This document shows, piece by piece, positions 34,493 through 43,501 of a stretch of DNA of 64,000 nucleotides. The notes under the pieces were generated by a model. That model saw only the letters and a list, made by a program, of their open reading frames with translations. It had not been told where the DNA came from and ran no database searches. The stretch is from assembly GCA_052389915.1 (NCBI GenBank), contig JBQTHL010000005.1, positions 78,069-142,068 on the forward strand, read 5' to 3'. The translations under genes were made by a program, and so were the position numbers. Source of the DNA: Panacagrimonas sp052389915 (GTDB lineage: Bacteria; Pseudomonadota; Gammaproteobacteria; Nevskiales; Nevskiaceae). The stretch's first letter is position 1; every line of letters begins with the position of its first letter.

Positions 34493-35826
34493 CAGGCGAT
34501 CTCCCGGATGGCCGGCGCCATCAGCTCGGCCCAACGCTGGTGCTGCGGCAGTACCACGCCCTCGTCTTCAATCTTCCCGCCGCTACGCAAGGGGCGCAGG
34601 CCCAGGGCCTTGGCTTTCTCGTCCGGCCCGTCGATCTCGTGCGCCGCGCCGCGACTCACGTCGCTCCAGCGCATGATGCGGTGGTTCTTGTAGCCGACAT
34701 GCGAGGCGTTGAACTCGGAGAGATCATCCGGCGTCGCCATGCCGCTGGCATTGAAGAAGTCCTCGTACTGACGCAGGCGCTTCGAGCGCGATTCCCGATC
34801 CTCGCCAACGGTCCCGAAGCAGTAGATGGTGACCTCGGTCTTGTCCACGGCCAGCGGCCGGATCACGCGGATCTGCGTGCTCATCTGGTCCATCAGGAAC
34901 ACGTTGGGATAGATCAGCATGTTGCGCAGATAGCCCACCGCCCAGTCCGCGCGTACCTTGCCCATGCGCTCGGCCAGCGGTTCGCGCTGCGGCCACAGCG
35001 GGCTGACCTCGGGGTTCGGCCATTCGCTCCAGATCATGGCGTGGCCGCGACCCAGATCGTAGAAGCCACCGGCCGAGCGCGAGATGCCGCCGGCGTTGCG
35101 CACCTCGACTTTCTGGCCCGCCGCCTTGCGCTCCATGCGGTTCTTGACCGTGGACACGTAATTGCCGTGCACGGTGTTGACGTGGAGCCCGTCGAGACCG
35201 TTCTCAGCGGCCGACTTCCAGTTGCCGTCGTAGGTGTAGGTGGAAAATCCCTTGAGCACTTCCACGCCCTGCGGCGACTGATCGACGATCAGGTCGATGA
35301 AGTTCTTGCTCTCGGCGAGGTTGTCCACCAGCGGTTCGGCCTCGTCGTTGAGCGTGCCGAAGATGAAGCCGCGATAGCTTTCTACGCGCACCTTGCGCAG
35401 GCCGCGCTTCGACTTGTCGAAACCCGCCGGAAATCCGGCGCGCGCTTCGGAAACCGCAGACCGAAGATTGCCGTCGAGATCGAAAGTCCAGCCGTGAAAG
35501 CTGCACGAGAAATCACCGGTCGAGCCCTTGATCTTGCGGCACAGGGTAGAGCCGCGGTGCGTGCAGATGTTCACCAGGCAGCCGAGCTTGCCCTGGTCGT
35601 TGCGATTCACGATCACCGGCACGCGGCCGATCCAGGTCGTGAGGTAATCACGCGGCTTGGGCAACTGGCTCTCGTGCGCCAGGTACACCCAGACCTTTTC
35701 CCAGATCAGCGGGAACTCCTGCTCGAACAACGCAGTGTCGGCGAACAGCCGCCGGTCGAGTGCGCGGGTACCGCCGGGGCCGTGGAGCACGAACTCGTCC
35801 AGCTTCACATCGATCATCTGATTCAT
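34492..35826 (-). CDS. benA: Benzoate/toluate 1,2-dioxygenase-like alpha subunit (pair 6)
   Basis: 444 aa. Rieske ligands CTHRGSTLC...CSFHGW; iron site AAENGLDGLHVNTVHGNY, very close to BenA/XylX/AntA. The segment EKVWVYLAHESQLPKPRDYL also fits BenA. It converts a benzoate to the 1,2-dihydro-1,2-dihydroxy acid, which the BenD-like SDR at 22504-23319 can turn into catechol. The usual BenC reductase is not adjacent; the shared ferredoxin/reductase genes at 55-58 kb may replace it. Confidence 0.92.
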   Translation of the reverse strand: MNQMIDVKLDEFVLHGPGGTRALDRRLFADTALFEQEFPLIWEKVWVYLAHESQLPKPRDYLTTWIGRVPVIVNRNDQGKLGCLVNICTHRGSTLCRKIKGSTGDFSCSFHGWTFDLDGNLRSAVSEARAGFPAGFDKSKRGLRKVRVESYRGFIFGTLNDEAEPLVDNLAESKNFIDLIVDQSPQGVEVLKGFSTYTYDGNWKSAAENGLDGLHVNTVHGNYVSTVKNRMERKAAGQKVEVRNAGGISRSAGGFYDLGRGHAMIWSEWPNPEVSPLWPQREPLAERMGKVRADWAVGYLRNMLIYPNVFLMDQMSTQIRVIRPLAVDKTEVTIYCFGTVGEDRESRSKRLRQYEDFFNASGMATPDDLSEFNASHVGYKNHRIMRWSDVSRGAAHEIDGPDEKAKALGLRPLRSGGKIEDEGVVLPQHQRWAELMAPAIREIA

Positions 35827-35856
35827 CTTGTTTTCTCCTCGTCGCTCGCAGCTCTC

Positions 35857-36954
35857 TCAGGCGACGATCCACTGCGGCCATCCGGCCTTCGCGTTCGCTT
35901 CCATGGCGAGCTTCTGTTCAGCCGGTGTGGCGTAGCGCTCATCCCAGTCTTTGAGTCGCGGCTTGGCGATGTAGCGGAACCAGAGCGGCGGAATCAGGCC
36001 CACCAGAAAGCACAGGAACAGCGAGGGCATCTGCGGCGCGCGCGGCTCGGGCTTCAGATCGTAGAAGCGGGTGTAGCCGTCGAGGTGATGGTTGATGTGA
36101 TTGGTGATCTCCACGCCGAGCGCACGCGCGATGGGCCCCAGGTGATTCCAGGCGTGATGCTTCAGGATGGGCGCGCCATCGAGCCGCACCAGCCCGTAGT
36201 GCTGGAAGTAGTTGAAGCCTTCGAGCAGCAGCTTGGTGAAGACCAGTGTGATCAGCGCGATCAGCATCGCGCCGGTGCCGCCGAACACGTAACAGCTCAG
36301 CGGCACCGAGGCCAGGTACAGCAGCAGCGTGTAGGTACGGTTGCTCGGGTGCCAGGCGCTGCGTCCCTGCTTGCGCAGGCGCTCGGCCTCGCTGTGCGCG
36401 GAATCCGCATACGCACCCCAGGTCGCGCGGAACATGAAGCGGTACATCGTCTCGCCACGCAGCGGTGTATCCGAATCCCGATGCGTGTCCAAGTGCAGAT
36501 GGTGCGTACGCACGTGGGCGATGTCGCGATTCGGATCGCCGTAGAAGGTGCCGAGAATCTGCGCCGCCCAGCGCGGGAACCAGTGACGCCGGTGCATCAG
36601 TTCATGGTTCACCGGCAGGGTCGGCACGGCGCTGAGCCAGGTCAGCGACAGCACACTGCCGATGATCTGTGAAACCGCATCGGGACCGGTCAGCGGATTG
36701 GTTCCGATGGCCACCGAGCGGATGAACGCCGCATACAGCGCGAGCATCAACAGCAGATGCAGGTACAAAGGGATGTCGGCAAGCAGGCCGGAGCGAATCC
36801 GCCGCGGCGCGATATCCCTGGGCAACAGCACGTCCAGCAGCATCAGCACCGGGAAGTTCGCGATGCCCAGCCATACCCAGGGTCCGCCGAGCAGGAAACC
36901 GAGGACACCGACGAACGTGGTCAGCGGGACAATGTAGTAACGCAAGGTATCCAT
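35857..36954 (-). CDS. xylM: XylM/AlkB-type membrane di-iron hydroxylase
   Basis: 365 aa integral membrane protein with about six helices. The histidine boxes are HELMHRRH, HVRTHHLHLDTH and NHINHH, plus the intermediate NYFQHYG. This is the pattern of XylM and p-cymene methyl hydroxylase, which hydroxylate aryl methyl groups to benzylic alcohols. The electron-transfer partner XylA is not adjacent; a XylA-like protein is encoded at 55340-56362. It is the first gene of the long minus-strand run, divergent from the operator at 37067. Confidence 0.92.
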   Translation of the reverse strand: MDTLRYYIVPLTTFVGVLGFLLGGPWVWLGIANFPVLMLLDVLLPRDIAPRRIRSGLLADIPLYLHLLLMLALYAAFIRSVAIGTNPLTGPDAVSQIIGSVLSLTWLSAVPTLPVNHELMHRRHWFPRWAAQILGTFYGDPNRDIAHVRTHHLHLDTHRDSDTPLRGETMYRFMFRATWGAYADSAHSEAERLRKQGRSAWHPSNRTYTLLLYLASVPLSCYVFGGTGAMLIALITLVFTKLLLEGFNYFQHYGLVRLDGAPILKHHAWNHLGPIARALGVEITNHINHHLDGYTRFYDLKPEPRAPQMPSLFLCFLVGLIPPLWFRYIAKPRLKDWDERYATPAEQKLAMEANAKAGWPQWIVA

Positions 36955-37066
36955 GCTTTAGTTTCTCCTCGGCTGGCTTTGATGACTCCGCCGATCGGTC
37001 CGGATGTCCGCCGACACGTAACGGCAACAACAAATGCCATTGTGCGAGCGGAGCATAGACAAGCCC

Positions 37067-37093
37067 ATTCAGGGTAGTGATAGACGATATTCG
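37067..37093 (+). promoter_or_regulatory. NahR-type operator A
   Basis: ATTCA-GGGTAG-TGAT-AGACGA-TATTCG. It shares ATTCA-N6-TGAT-N6-TATT with sites at 45040 and 56798. The first half fits the published NahR pattern (ATTCACGCTNNTGAT, recalled from memory). It lies between the divergent XylM run and the SphA/oxygenase pair 7 group, 137 bp before the ATG at 37204, almost the same spacing as operator B. The sequence around and beyond it (to about 37135) is also partly conserved with B. Confidence 0.75.
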
Positions 37094-37202
37094 CCGGTCC
37101 AAGTTCTCAACCGCGCAACGGTGGACAACGATGCCGCCCGCAAAAAAGATCGGAGCGCGACACGCGATCTCTCCCGATCACGAACCGGAGGATGAGCATG
37201 CA

Positions 37203-37223
37203 CATGGACCTGCGTGAGCTGAT
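37203..37223 (+). repeat. 21-bp direct repeat, upstream copy
   Basis: Identical to 38242-38262, which is the start of the pair 7 alpha gene (C followed by the first 20 bases of its reading frame). The two copies bracket the SphA-type gene, about 1.04 kb apart. Confidence 0.85.
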
Positions 37224-37239
37224 AAGGGAGAGCATGTGA
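37204..37239 (+). CDS. 11-residue leader peptide, remnant of oxygenase alpha start
   Basis: Reads MDLRELIRESM and stops at TGA (37237-37239). The first seven residues equal those of the pair 7 alpha subunit and are encoded by the 21-bp repeat. GGAGG lies upstream (37186-37190). Its stop overlaps the GTG start of the SphA-type gene (ATGTGA), so translation could be coupled. It may be only a scar of the insertion or duplication. Confidence 0.5.
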   Translation: MDLRELIRESM

Positions 37240-38195
37240 GAATTGCCGATCGTCGGTCGTGGACAGAACGTGGCGAACAGCGGTCCCCTGTCCCATCGCT
37301 TGCGCGTTGCGTGCTGGGACTCTCGATGCTGATTGCCGCATCGCAGTCGATCGCCTCGGAAAACGGCACTGGAAATTACGGCGTGGGCGTGCAGACGGTC
37401 GCCGCCGGTCTGTTGCCGCCGCCGGGCATGACGATGTTCAACGGCTATGTCGTCTACTACACCGCTGACAGTTTCCGCGACGACAAGGGCAACTCGCTGA
37501 TCCCCGGCTTCCAGGCGGATCTGCACGTTCAGGCGCTGCGCGCCGTGCATACCTGGGGCACGTTCAAGGGCGTCACGCTGAGCAGCAGCCTGATCTTCGA
37601 ATCCATCCAGATCGAACTTGAAGCCGCTGGCCAGGAAGACAGCGACTTCGGCCCGACGCTGATCGATGTGGAACCGCTGCATATCGGCATCAAGCTTGGC
37701 GACTGGTATTTGCAGACCGGAACCTACTTCTGGATTCCGCTCGGCTCCTACGATCGCACGGCGCTGGCCAACAACTCCTTCGGCTACGCCACCGTTTCGC
37801 AGTCGTTCGCCGGAAGCTGGTTGCCGACGCCGCAATGGGAGCTGTCGCTGGACGCCAACATCTCGTTCAACTTCGAGAACAAGGACACCCACTATCAATC
37901 GGGCGATCTGTACGGTCTGACCTACAGCCTGGGCTACCGGCCATTCGTGTCGAATCCGAAATGGCAGTTGGGCGTGAATGGCTTCTACGTGAAGCAGTTC
38001 AACGACGACGAGATCGACGGCGTCAAGGTTCCCACCGGCTTCCGGCTTCAGAAATTCGCCGTCGGTCCGCAGGTGGTCTATTGGTTCTCGCAGGCAGTGG
38101 CCGTCGTCTTCAAGTGGCAGAACGAGAGCTCGGTCCGCAATGCGCCGGACGGAGATTCATTCTGGTTGCAAGCAGCCTTCCCGCTGCCGCTGTGA
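37236..38195 (+). CDS. SphA/MetA-pathway type outer-membrane protein, copy 2
   Basis: 319 aa from the GTG at 37236, with AGGGAG upstream. A signal peptide (SLARCVLGLSMLIAASQSIA) is followed by the family pattern GLLPPPGMTMFNGYVVYY and HTWGTFKGVTLSSSLIF. It matches copy 1 (32156-33070) along its length, including PGF and the VRNAPDGDSFW ending against VRNAARGDAFW. Predicted outer-membrane protein linked to uptake of hydrophobic aromatics. It precedes the pair 7 oxygenase genes by 47 bp. Confidence 0.85.
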   Translation: MRIADRRSWTERGEQRSPVPSLARCVLGLSMLIAASQSIASENGTGNYGVGVQTVAAGLLPPPGMTMFNGYVVYYTADSFRDDKGNSLIPGFQADLHVQALRAVHTWGTFKGVTLSSSLIFESIQIELEAAGQEDSDFGPTLIDVEPLHIGIKLGDWYLQTGTYFWIPLGSYDRTALANNSFGYATVSQSFAGSWLPTPQWELSLDANISFNFENKDTHYQSGDLYGLTYSLGYRPFVSNPKWQLGVNGFYVKQFNDDEIDGVKVPTGFRLQKFAVGPQVVYWFSQAVAVVFKWQNESSVRNAPDGDSFWLQAAFPLPL

Positions 38196-38241
38196 GAAGT
38201 AGGACGTGACAACCAAAAAGCTGGAACACGAGGAGCGAGAG

Positions 38242-38262
38242 CATGGACCTGCGTGAGCTGAT
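38242..38262 (+). repeat. 21-bp direct repeat, downstream copy
   Basis: Covers the start codon and first six further codons of the pair 7 alpha gene. Identical to 37203-37223. Confidence 0.85.
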
Positions 38263-39538
38263 CAACGTAAAAGAAGGCTGGATCGACCGGCGCATCTTCT
38301 GGGACCCATCGATTTATGAGCTGGAACTGGAACGGCTGTTCGCGCGCTCCTGGCTGTTCGTGGCGCACGAGAGCCAGCTTCCAAAGCGCGGCGACTTCGT
38401 CACGACCTACATGGGCCAGGACAACGTCGTCGTCGCACGTCATAGCGACGGCGGCATCCGCGTGTTCGTGAACTCCTGCGTGCATCGTGGCAACCGCATC
38501 TGCTTCGCCGACCGCGGCCAGACGCGCAGCTTCGTCTGCAACTACCACGGCTGGGCCTATGGCACCGACGGCAAGCTGCTCGGTATGCACGAGGACAAGC
38601 ACTACGAGGGCTGGATCGACAAGTCGAAGTGGGGTCTGCGCAACGCGCGCGTCTCCACGTACAAGGGTCTGGTCTTCGCCTGCTTCGACAGCGACGCGCC
38701 CTCGCTGGACGACTTCCTGGGCGATTACCGCTGGTATCTCGACATCGTGCTCGACCAGTGCGACGAGGGCACCGAGTTCATCGGCGGCTGCGTCAAGAAC
38801 ATGTACGACACGAACTGGAAGTTCGGCGCGGAGAACTTCGCCGGCGATTCGCTGCACGTGGGCTGGACGCACAACTCCGGCACGCAGTCGATCACCTACG
38901 GCAAGCAGGTCAGCGAGCTGATGCCGGTGGACCCGCAGTCCTTTCACGCGAATGCCAACGGCCACTGCTGGGAAGGTGGACTCGACGGCATCGGCACCCT
39001 TGCCCTGCTCTCGGCGGACCGGCCCTGCATCACCGAGTACTACCAGGCGCGGCGCGACAAGATGGCCAAGCGTCTGGGCGAGCTGCGCGCGAAGCGCATC
39101 TTCGGCTCCGTGATCTCGGCGACGGTGTTTCCGAATTTCTCCTTCCTGCCCGGCATCGCGACCATGCGCGCCTGGCTGCCCAAGGGGCCTACGCGCATCG
39201 AGCTACGCGCCTGGACCCTGATCAACGCCGACATGCCGGACGACGTGCGTGAAGCCGTGCGCGACGCCAACATGCTGAGTTTTTCGCCCTCTGGCCTGTT
39301 CGAGATGGATGACGGCGAGAACTGGGAAAACGCCACGCGCTCCAACGAGGGCGTGGTGACGCGGCAGGGTCGTCTTCACTACGGCCTACGCAATGGCACC
39401 TCCACGCGCGACGACCCCGATCTTCCCGGCAACATCAGCCGGCCGATGTACAGCGATGTCAACCAGCTCGCGTTCTACCAGCGCTGGCTGGACTTCATGA
39501 CCGCGCCTTCCTGGGCCGACATCCCGAAAGTCCGCTGA
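38243..39538 (+). CDS. Ring-hydroxylating dioxygenase alpha subunit (pair 7)
   Basis: 431 aa; ribosome site GAGGAGCGAGAGC before the ATG. Rieske ligands CVHRGNRIC...CNYHGW. The iron site is AENFAGDSLHVGWTHNSG, NahAc-like but with Leu where Tyr is usual before the first His. N-terminal 'YELELERLFARSWLFVAHES' is of the NahAc/BphA1 group. It is the only alpha subunit on the plus strand and lies downstream of operator A, so it may be the most directly regulated oxygenase. Confidence 0.93.
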   Translation: MDLRELINVKEGWIDRRIFWDPSIYELELERLFARSWLFVAHESQLPKRGDFVTTYMGQDNVVVARHSDGGIRVFVNSCVHRGNRICFADRGQTRSFVCNYHGWAYGTDGKLLGMHEDKHYEGWIDKSKWGLRNARVSTYKGLVFACFDSDAPSLDDFLGDYRWYLDIVLDQCDEGTEFIGGCVKNMYDTNWKFGAENFAGDSLHVGWTHNSGTQSITYGKQVSELMPVDPQSFHANANGHCWEGGLDGIGTLALLSADRPCITEYYQARRDKMAKRLGELRAKRIFGSVISATVFPNFSFLPGIATMRAWLPKGPTRIELRAWTLINADMPDDVREAVRDANMLSFSPSGLFEMDDGENWENATRSNEGVVTRQGRLHYGLRNGTSTRDDPDLPGNISRPMYSDVNQLAFYQRWLDFMTAPSWADIPKVR

Positions 39539-39549
39539 GGAGCGCCGCC

Positions 39550-40068
39550 ATGAATCCGACCCATCTGGAACAGATGACCCTGTGGTTTGAGGTCAACCAG
39601 TTCTATACCCGTGAAGCGCGTCTGCTCGACGCCGAGAATTACGACGCCTGGCTGGCGATGATGACCGAGGACATCGCGTACTGGATGCCGGCACGCGAAA
39701 CGCTGTTCCGAAGGGACGAGACGGCGCTCGATCCGCAGCGCATGAACTTCTACAAGGAGACGCTCACCTCCTTGCGCGTGCGCACCTATCGTCTCAAGAC
39801 CGGCACCGCCTGGTCGGAGAACCCGCGCACGCGCTACCGGCACCTGATCACCAACGTCGAGGTCGAAGCCGGCGACGCGCCCGGCGAATACCACGTCGGC
39901 TCGAATTTCCTGATCTACCGCAACCGGCTAGAGCGCGACGAGGGCTGGATGGTCGGCGCGCGCGAAGACGTGCTGCGTCGCGTCGAGGGCGCGCTGCGCC
40001 TGGCCTCGCGAAAAATCCTGCTCGACCAGAACAGCCTGCTCAGCAAGAACCTCAACGTTTACGCCTGA
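39550..40068 (+). CDS. Ring-hydroxylating dioxygenase beta subunit (pair 7)
   Basis: 172 aa. FEVNQFYTREARLLDAENYD, ED-I-A-Y-W-M-P in the next turn, and GTAWSENPRTRYRHLITNVEV are typical of NahAd/BphA2 small subunits. It starts 11 bp after the alpha gene with GAGGAGCG as ribosome site. It completes the seventh oxygenase pair. Confidence 0.92.
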   Translation: MNPTHLEQMTLWFEVNQFYTREARLLDAENYDAWLAMMTEDIAYWMPARETLFRRDETALDPQRMNFYKETLTSLRVRTYRLKTGTAWSENPRTRYRHLITNVEVEAGDAPGEYHVGSNFLIYRNRLERDEGWMVGAREDVLRRVEGALRLASRKILLDQNSLLSKNLNVYA

Positions 40069-40165
40069 ATGGCATCCCGAAGCGCCGCCGCCGGACATGG
40101 CAGCTTGAGGCATTCGAGCCGCCGTTCACTGCAACGACCCACCATCAATCAGAAGGAGTCTTGCT

Positions 40166-40444
40166 ATGCCCGTCCTTATCACCGTGAAGGTCAAGGGCGA
40201 TCACACAAGCCTGTTCGCCGCGTACGACCGCATCGCCGATTACGAGGAAGCGAACGTGCCGGAATTAGGCTGCCATGTCTGCGCGAGGACCGAGGACGGC
40301 ATGCTGGTTTCCGGCACCTGGGAATCCCGCGAGGCCTTCGAGCAACTGATGGCGAGCGCACTCTTCCAGAAGATTCTTGCCGAAGCGAACCTGCCCGCCG
40401 CTCCGCGGATTGAAATTCACGAGATTTATCGGTCGCGACATTGA
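40166..40444 (+). CDS. Dimeric alpha-beta barrel protein (ABM-like)
   Basis: 92 aa. VLITVKVKGDHTSLFAAYDR, followed by a helix and 'VSGTWESREAFEQLMAS', matches the ferredoxin-like fold of antibiotic-biosynthesis-monooxygenase-type proteins. Small proteins of this fold act as monooxygenases, isomerases or stress proteins. A good ribosome site (AGAAGGAG) precedes the ATG at 40166. It follows the pair 7 beta gene by 97 bp, so it may be the third gene of that transcript. Function unassigned. Confidence 0.7.
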   Translation: MPVLITVKVKGDHTSLFAAYDRIADYEEANVPELGCHVCARTEDGMLVSGTWESREAFEQLMASALFQKILAEANLPAAPRIEIHEIYRSRH

Positions 40445-40550
40445 GCGGGATCCGGCCAAGCGGGGCTTCGATCAGCCATTGAATGCCGCTCTTTGACGCC
40501 AGACGTCTAGATAACCCAAGCTTGGCGCATCAATACAGCAAGGCATATTT

Positions 40551-40826
40551 ATGCGCACCACCTTGGACCTTCCGGATGACATTCTTCGCCGGGCGAAGAT
40601 CGCTGCTGTGGAGCGCGGCTCCAGCCTGCGCCAACTCGTCACTGACGCTTTGCGCCACGAGATAGAGGGAGCCGCACCCAGCGTTCGCCGCCGAATGACG
40701 CGCCCGCCGATCAAACTCTCCACCGACGCTCCCTTGCGCAAGCTCAGTCCTGATGCGGTCAAGCGTCTGGACAACCAGTCGGTCGCAGAAGCCGACGCAG
40801 CAAGGGCGAATGCTGTACATCGCTGA
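40551..40826 (+). CDS. vapB: VapB-type antitoxin (ribbon-helix-helix)
   Basis: 91 aa. MRTTLDLPDDILRRAKIAAV, then ERGSSLRQLVTDALRHEI, is the usual RHH DNA-binding fold of VapB antitoxins of the 'rTTl.lpddll..ak' class. The C-terminal tail is basic and would wrap the toxin. It overlaps the VapC gene by 17 bp. Antitoxins of this type repress their own operon. Confidence 0.85.
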   Translation: MRTTLDLPDDILRRAKIAAVERGSSLRQLVTDALRHEIEGAAPSVRRRMTRPPIKLSTDAPLRKLSPDAVKRLDNQSVAEADAARANAVHR

Positions 40827-41247
40827 CGCCAATATTCTGCTGCCGGTACTGACGGAGGGGCACGCTCACCACGGTCCGGCTATCGAGTGGTGGGAAGGCT
40901 GTGATGACGGCACTGTCGGTCTCTGCCTTCCCGTGCGCATGGCATTGCTCAGGCTGCTGACTAATGTTCGCGTCATGGGGTCTGGAACATTGCGTCCAGA
41001 GCAGGCCTGGGATGCCGTGGGCAAGCTACTCGACGACCCGCGAATTTCCCTGATCGATCAGGTGCCGCAGACGCACGCAAAGCATTGGCGCGCCAACATA
41101 GCGAAACGCGAGCCGACACCAGACCTCTGGACAGATGCCTGGCTTGCCGCGCTGGCCCAGTCAACCGACTGCGAAATGGTCACCTTCGACCGCGGATTCC
41201 GCTCGTTCGCCAAGCTCAAACTGCGCCTGCTTTCTCCGGCAGCCTGA
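40810..41247 (+). CDS. vapC: VapC-type PIN-domain ribonuclease toxin
   Basis: 145 aa from the ATG at 40810 (MLYIADANILLPVLTEGHAH). Acidic residues of the PIN active site are seen in YIADANILL, DLWTDAWLAALA and CEMVTFDRGF. The second canonical acidic position, usually Glu near 'P.v..ae', reads LPVRMALLRLLTN, as in the branch with 'W..l..flR..T'. It cleaves RNA unless bound by VapB. The pair looks complete. Confidence 0.85.
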   Translation: MLYIADANILLPVLTEGHAHHGPAIEWWEGCDDGTVGLCLPVRMALLRLLTNVRVMGSGTLRPEQAWDAVGKLLDDPRISLIDQVPQTHAKHWRANIAKREPTPDLWTDAWLAALAQSTDCEMVTFDRGFRSFAKLKLRLLSPAA

Positions 41248-41305
41248 CGGACCGCGCGGCAGACAACGGTACCGGCAGCAACGGCAATATCAATGATTCG
41301 TTGGA

Positions 41306-41731
41306 TTAGTCAGGCAGGGTTTCGCCGGAGCCGCCCATCTCGGCCGGGAAGTCTTTCATTTTCGGTAGACCGTCCTTCACGCTCAGTACCTTCTCGGCGT
41401 AATTGACGTGCACAGCCGGCTGGAACTTCAGGGTCGGGATCACGGCCGCGTACACGTCGACCAAGCCCATCGGCGGATGGTCGCTGAAGACATGCCCGCC
41501 GCAGGTCTTGCACCACTTGCGGTAACTAACCGGCGTTTTGTTGTAGGTCCCGATGTTGTCCGCACCTTGAGTGACCTTCAGCGACTCTGGCTTCCACAGG
41601 CTGAAAGCGTTGACGGGTCCTGCAGACCAATGCCGGCAAGACTCGCAGTGGCAATAGCCCATTGCAGCCGGCTCGCCGGTAACTGTGAATTGCACCGCAC
41701 CGCAGAAACAACGGCCCTTATGTTCGCTCAT
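41306..41731 (-). CDS. GFA-family zinc protein (formaldehyde-activating-like)
   Basis: 141 aa from the ATG at 41731. Zinc-binding cysteines: GRCFCGAVQF, CHCESCRHW and KWCKTCGGHVF, the Gfa/CENP-V fold. The family includes glutathione-dependent formaldehyde-activating enzymes, but most members have no proven function. It points toward the VapBC genes and has no obvious link to the aromatic pathway. Confidence 0.85.
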   Translation of the reverse strand: MSEHKGRCFCGAVQFTVTGEPAAMGYCHCESCRHWSAGPVNAFSLWKPESLKVTQGADNIGTYNKTPVSYRKWCKTCGGHVFSDHPPMGLVDVYAAVIPTLKFQPAVHVNYAEKVLSVKDGLPKMKDFPAEMGGSGETLPD

Positions 41732-42039
41732 GGTTGCTCTCCTCGATTGATCGGATTCTGTGCCGAGTCCCACCCCCGATTCGGAATCGACGGGTGAGGC
41801 GATGCGTCACGCTGGCCCGAGAAACGTAGCCGCTCTCGCGGATCATACCCATTTGCCAGAGATGCGTACGAGGGAACTGGGAGTTGCAGATCAGCTAGGC
41901 CGACCTCGACAAATTCGAGCACGACTCGACGGTCGTTTTGCAAGCCCGAAGCGGTCAGCGAAGGCGGTCTATTGATCTTCCGAAAACTGACGTTAAGCAA
42001 GCGCCCTTCCTGACCGACCGCCAATCGCAATGTGGGCTG
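41732..42039. other. Gene-free stretch
   Basis: 308 bp without a convincing reading frame or repeat. It should contain the promoter of the GFA-family gene and the transcript end of the DUF2971 gene. Nothing else seen. Confidence 0.4.
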
Positions 42040-42918
42040 TTACCGATAGGATCCTTGTGAGGCCCTGATCGCGATGTCGGGGTACCCGAGGCCTGCTAGA
42101 TAGAGAAGCACGTTGCCGGGATTCATCCGATTTTTCGGTCCCAACACGACTTCTTTGATACAGCACTCCGTTCCGCTCCGTACGTACGGCAGATCGACAA
42201 ACGCGACAAGATGATTGTCCTTTACTAAAAACTCCACTGGCTGCGGCGGTTCTGGGCCAACCGAATCTTCGAATTTAATTCCTTGCCCCACCTTGACTAC
42301 ACTTACGAGGTGCAGCGCCCTGATCTCCTGCTCCGAAACGAAGCTGTGGTGCTTGAAAGCGAGCATCCCTACTGCAAGCCACGCGCAGTCTTCCTCGAAG
42401 TCCTGCTGGCGGACGTCTACTCCTCGTTCGTTCCATGCGAGCCACATTGCACCGATTGCCGTCATCATTTCTTTGATCTGGCACTCTCGATCATAGATAA
42501 CGTCCCAAAGTCTTACATCCGCCGATTTCATCAGATCCCTGGCATTGAATCCGATCGCGACACCTCGCCCGTCGTCACCGTACGCGCGCCATTGCGGTAG
42601 GTCGTCCCGGACATGCGAGAAACACGACACGAAGGGATGAGCGCGCGCCTGAAATGGAGAGGGGATCTTGTCGATTTCTTCGATGAATGGGAGTTCGATC
42701 CTGGGTGCGTCATCGTTCAGGCCTACCCGCTTGATCAGTCGAGTTGCTGCCTCCTCGAACGCGCTGTACCCCCACAAGGCCTCTTGCGAGTCGTTAAGCA
42801 TCGCAATGTCGGACGTCCTGATTTTTCCACTGTCCAGGATCGCTTTGAAGGTCGAAGTTGAACAGTAGTGATAGATCAGATCCTCAGCGCCCGGCTCCAA
42901 CAGTCGATTGATCAACAT
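42040..42918 (-). CDS. DUF2971 family protein
   Basis: 292 aa from the ATG at 42918, preceded by AAGGAC. IYHYCSTSTFKAILDSGKIR, LNDSQEALWGY and FVSCFSHVRDDLPQWRAYGD are the hallmarks of DUF2971. The family is common in mobile and defence-rich regions and has been suspected of ADP-ribosyl-type chemistry; no activity is established that I can cite. Base composition is lower in GC than the neighbouring catabolic genes. Confidence 0.85.
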   Translation of the reverse strand: MLINRLLEPGAEDLIYHYCSTSTFKAILDSGKIRTSDIAMLNDSQEALWGYSAFEEAATRLIKRVGLNDDAPRIELPFIEEIDKIPSPFQARAHPFVSCFSHVRDDLPQWRAYGDDGRGVAIGFNARDLMKSADVRLWDVIYDRECQIKEMMTAIGAMWLAWNERGVDVRQQDFEEDCAWLAVGMLAFKHHSFVSEQEIRALHLVSVVKVGQGIKFEDSVGPEPPQPVEFLVKDNHLVAFVDLPYVRSGTECCIKEVVLGPKNRMNPGNVLLYLAGLGYPDIAIRASQGSYR

Positions 42919-43318
42919 GTCATGTCCTTGTGAGGAGCCGTGAGATTGCGGCGTGTTGCAAGGTGACTTCGAGGTCGCCTTAAACGCTTCTCTCGCAGGC
43001 AAGCACCTCGCCAGCCGATGCCCCAAAAAAAGAATGGCACCGAAAGCTTGGCACTCCGATGCCGCCAAACAACCGAAAGACCCCCCTTCCGCAATTTGAG
43101 CCGATCCGCATGCTTCCGAGAAAGCTCCATCCGCGATGGGTAGTCTGCCAGATGATCGCCGCGTAACCTTTGCGCCGGACCGGCTAAGAGCAGACGTTCG
43201 CGGTCATCCGCTACTGGCACGTTCCAATCGTTGTCACGATTCCTTTCGTGCGGGCGCTTCGTCCCCGCAAAGCTCCGATTATTCGAAGCGACCTACCTCG
43301 GATCGTTTCGAGCGACCG
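42919..43318. other. Gene-free stretch
   Basis: 400 bp with no coding frame I would support. It includes CCCCAAAAAAAGAATGG near 43021, AT-rich for this region. It probably carries the DUF2971 promoter. Confidence 0.35.
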
Positions 43319-43492
43319 CTAGGAGCCCGCTTTGGCAGCGCTACTTTCCAGAAGAGCTGTGATTTCGCTGACGGAATAACATAGTTCCGCGAGAACTTCG
43401 CGCGAGTACTGTCCCTTGCGCGGTGCGGGTGATCGCGCGTGACCCGGCGTCAGCGGTAGCTTGATCGGCACGCCGACTCCAGTCTGGTCCAC
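43319..43492 (-). pseudogene. CaiB/BaiF CoA-transferase, C-terminal fragment
   Basis: The last about 57 residues, from VGVPIKLPLTPG through SPAPRKGQYSREVLAELCYS to the stop, match the conserved end of class III CoA-transferases ('PAPrlGeHt.evLaelGys.aeI..L'). Nothing upstream continues the protein; at about 43495 the sequence changes to an SDR-like stretch in the opposite direction. It is a remnant left by rearrangement. Confidence 0.75.
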
Positions 43493-43501
43493 GGACCCGG
43501 C

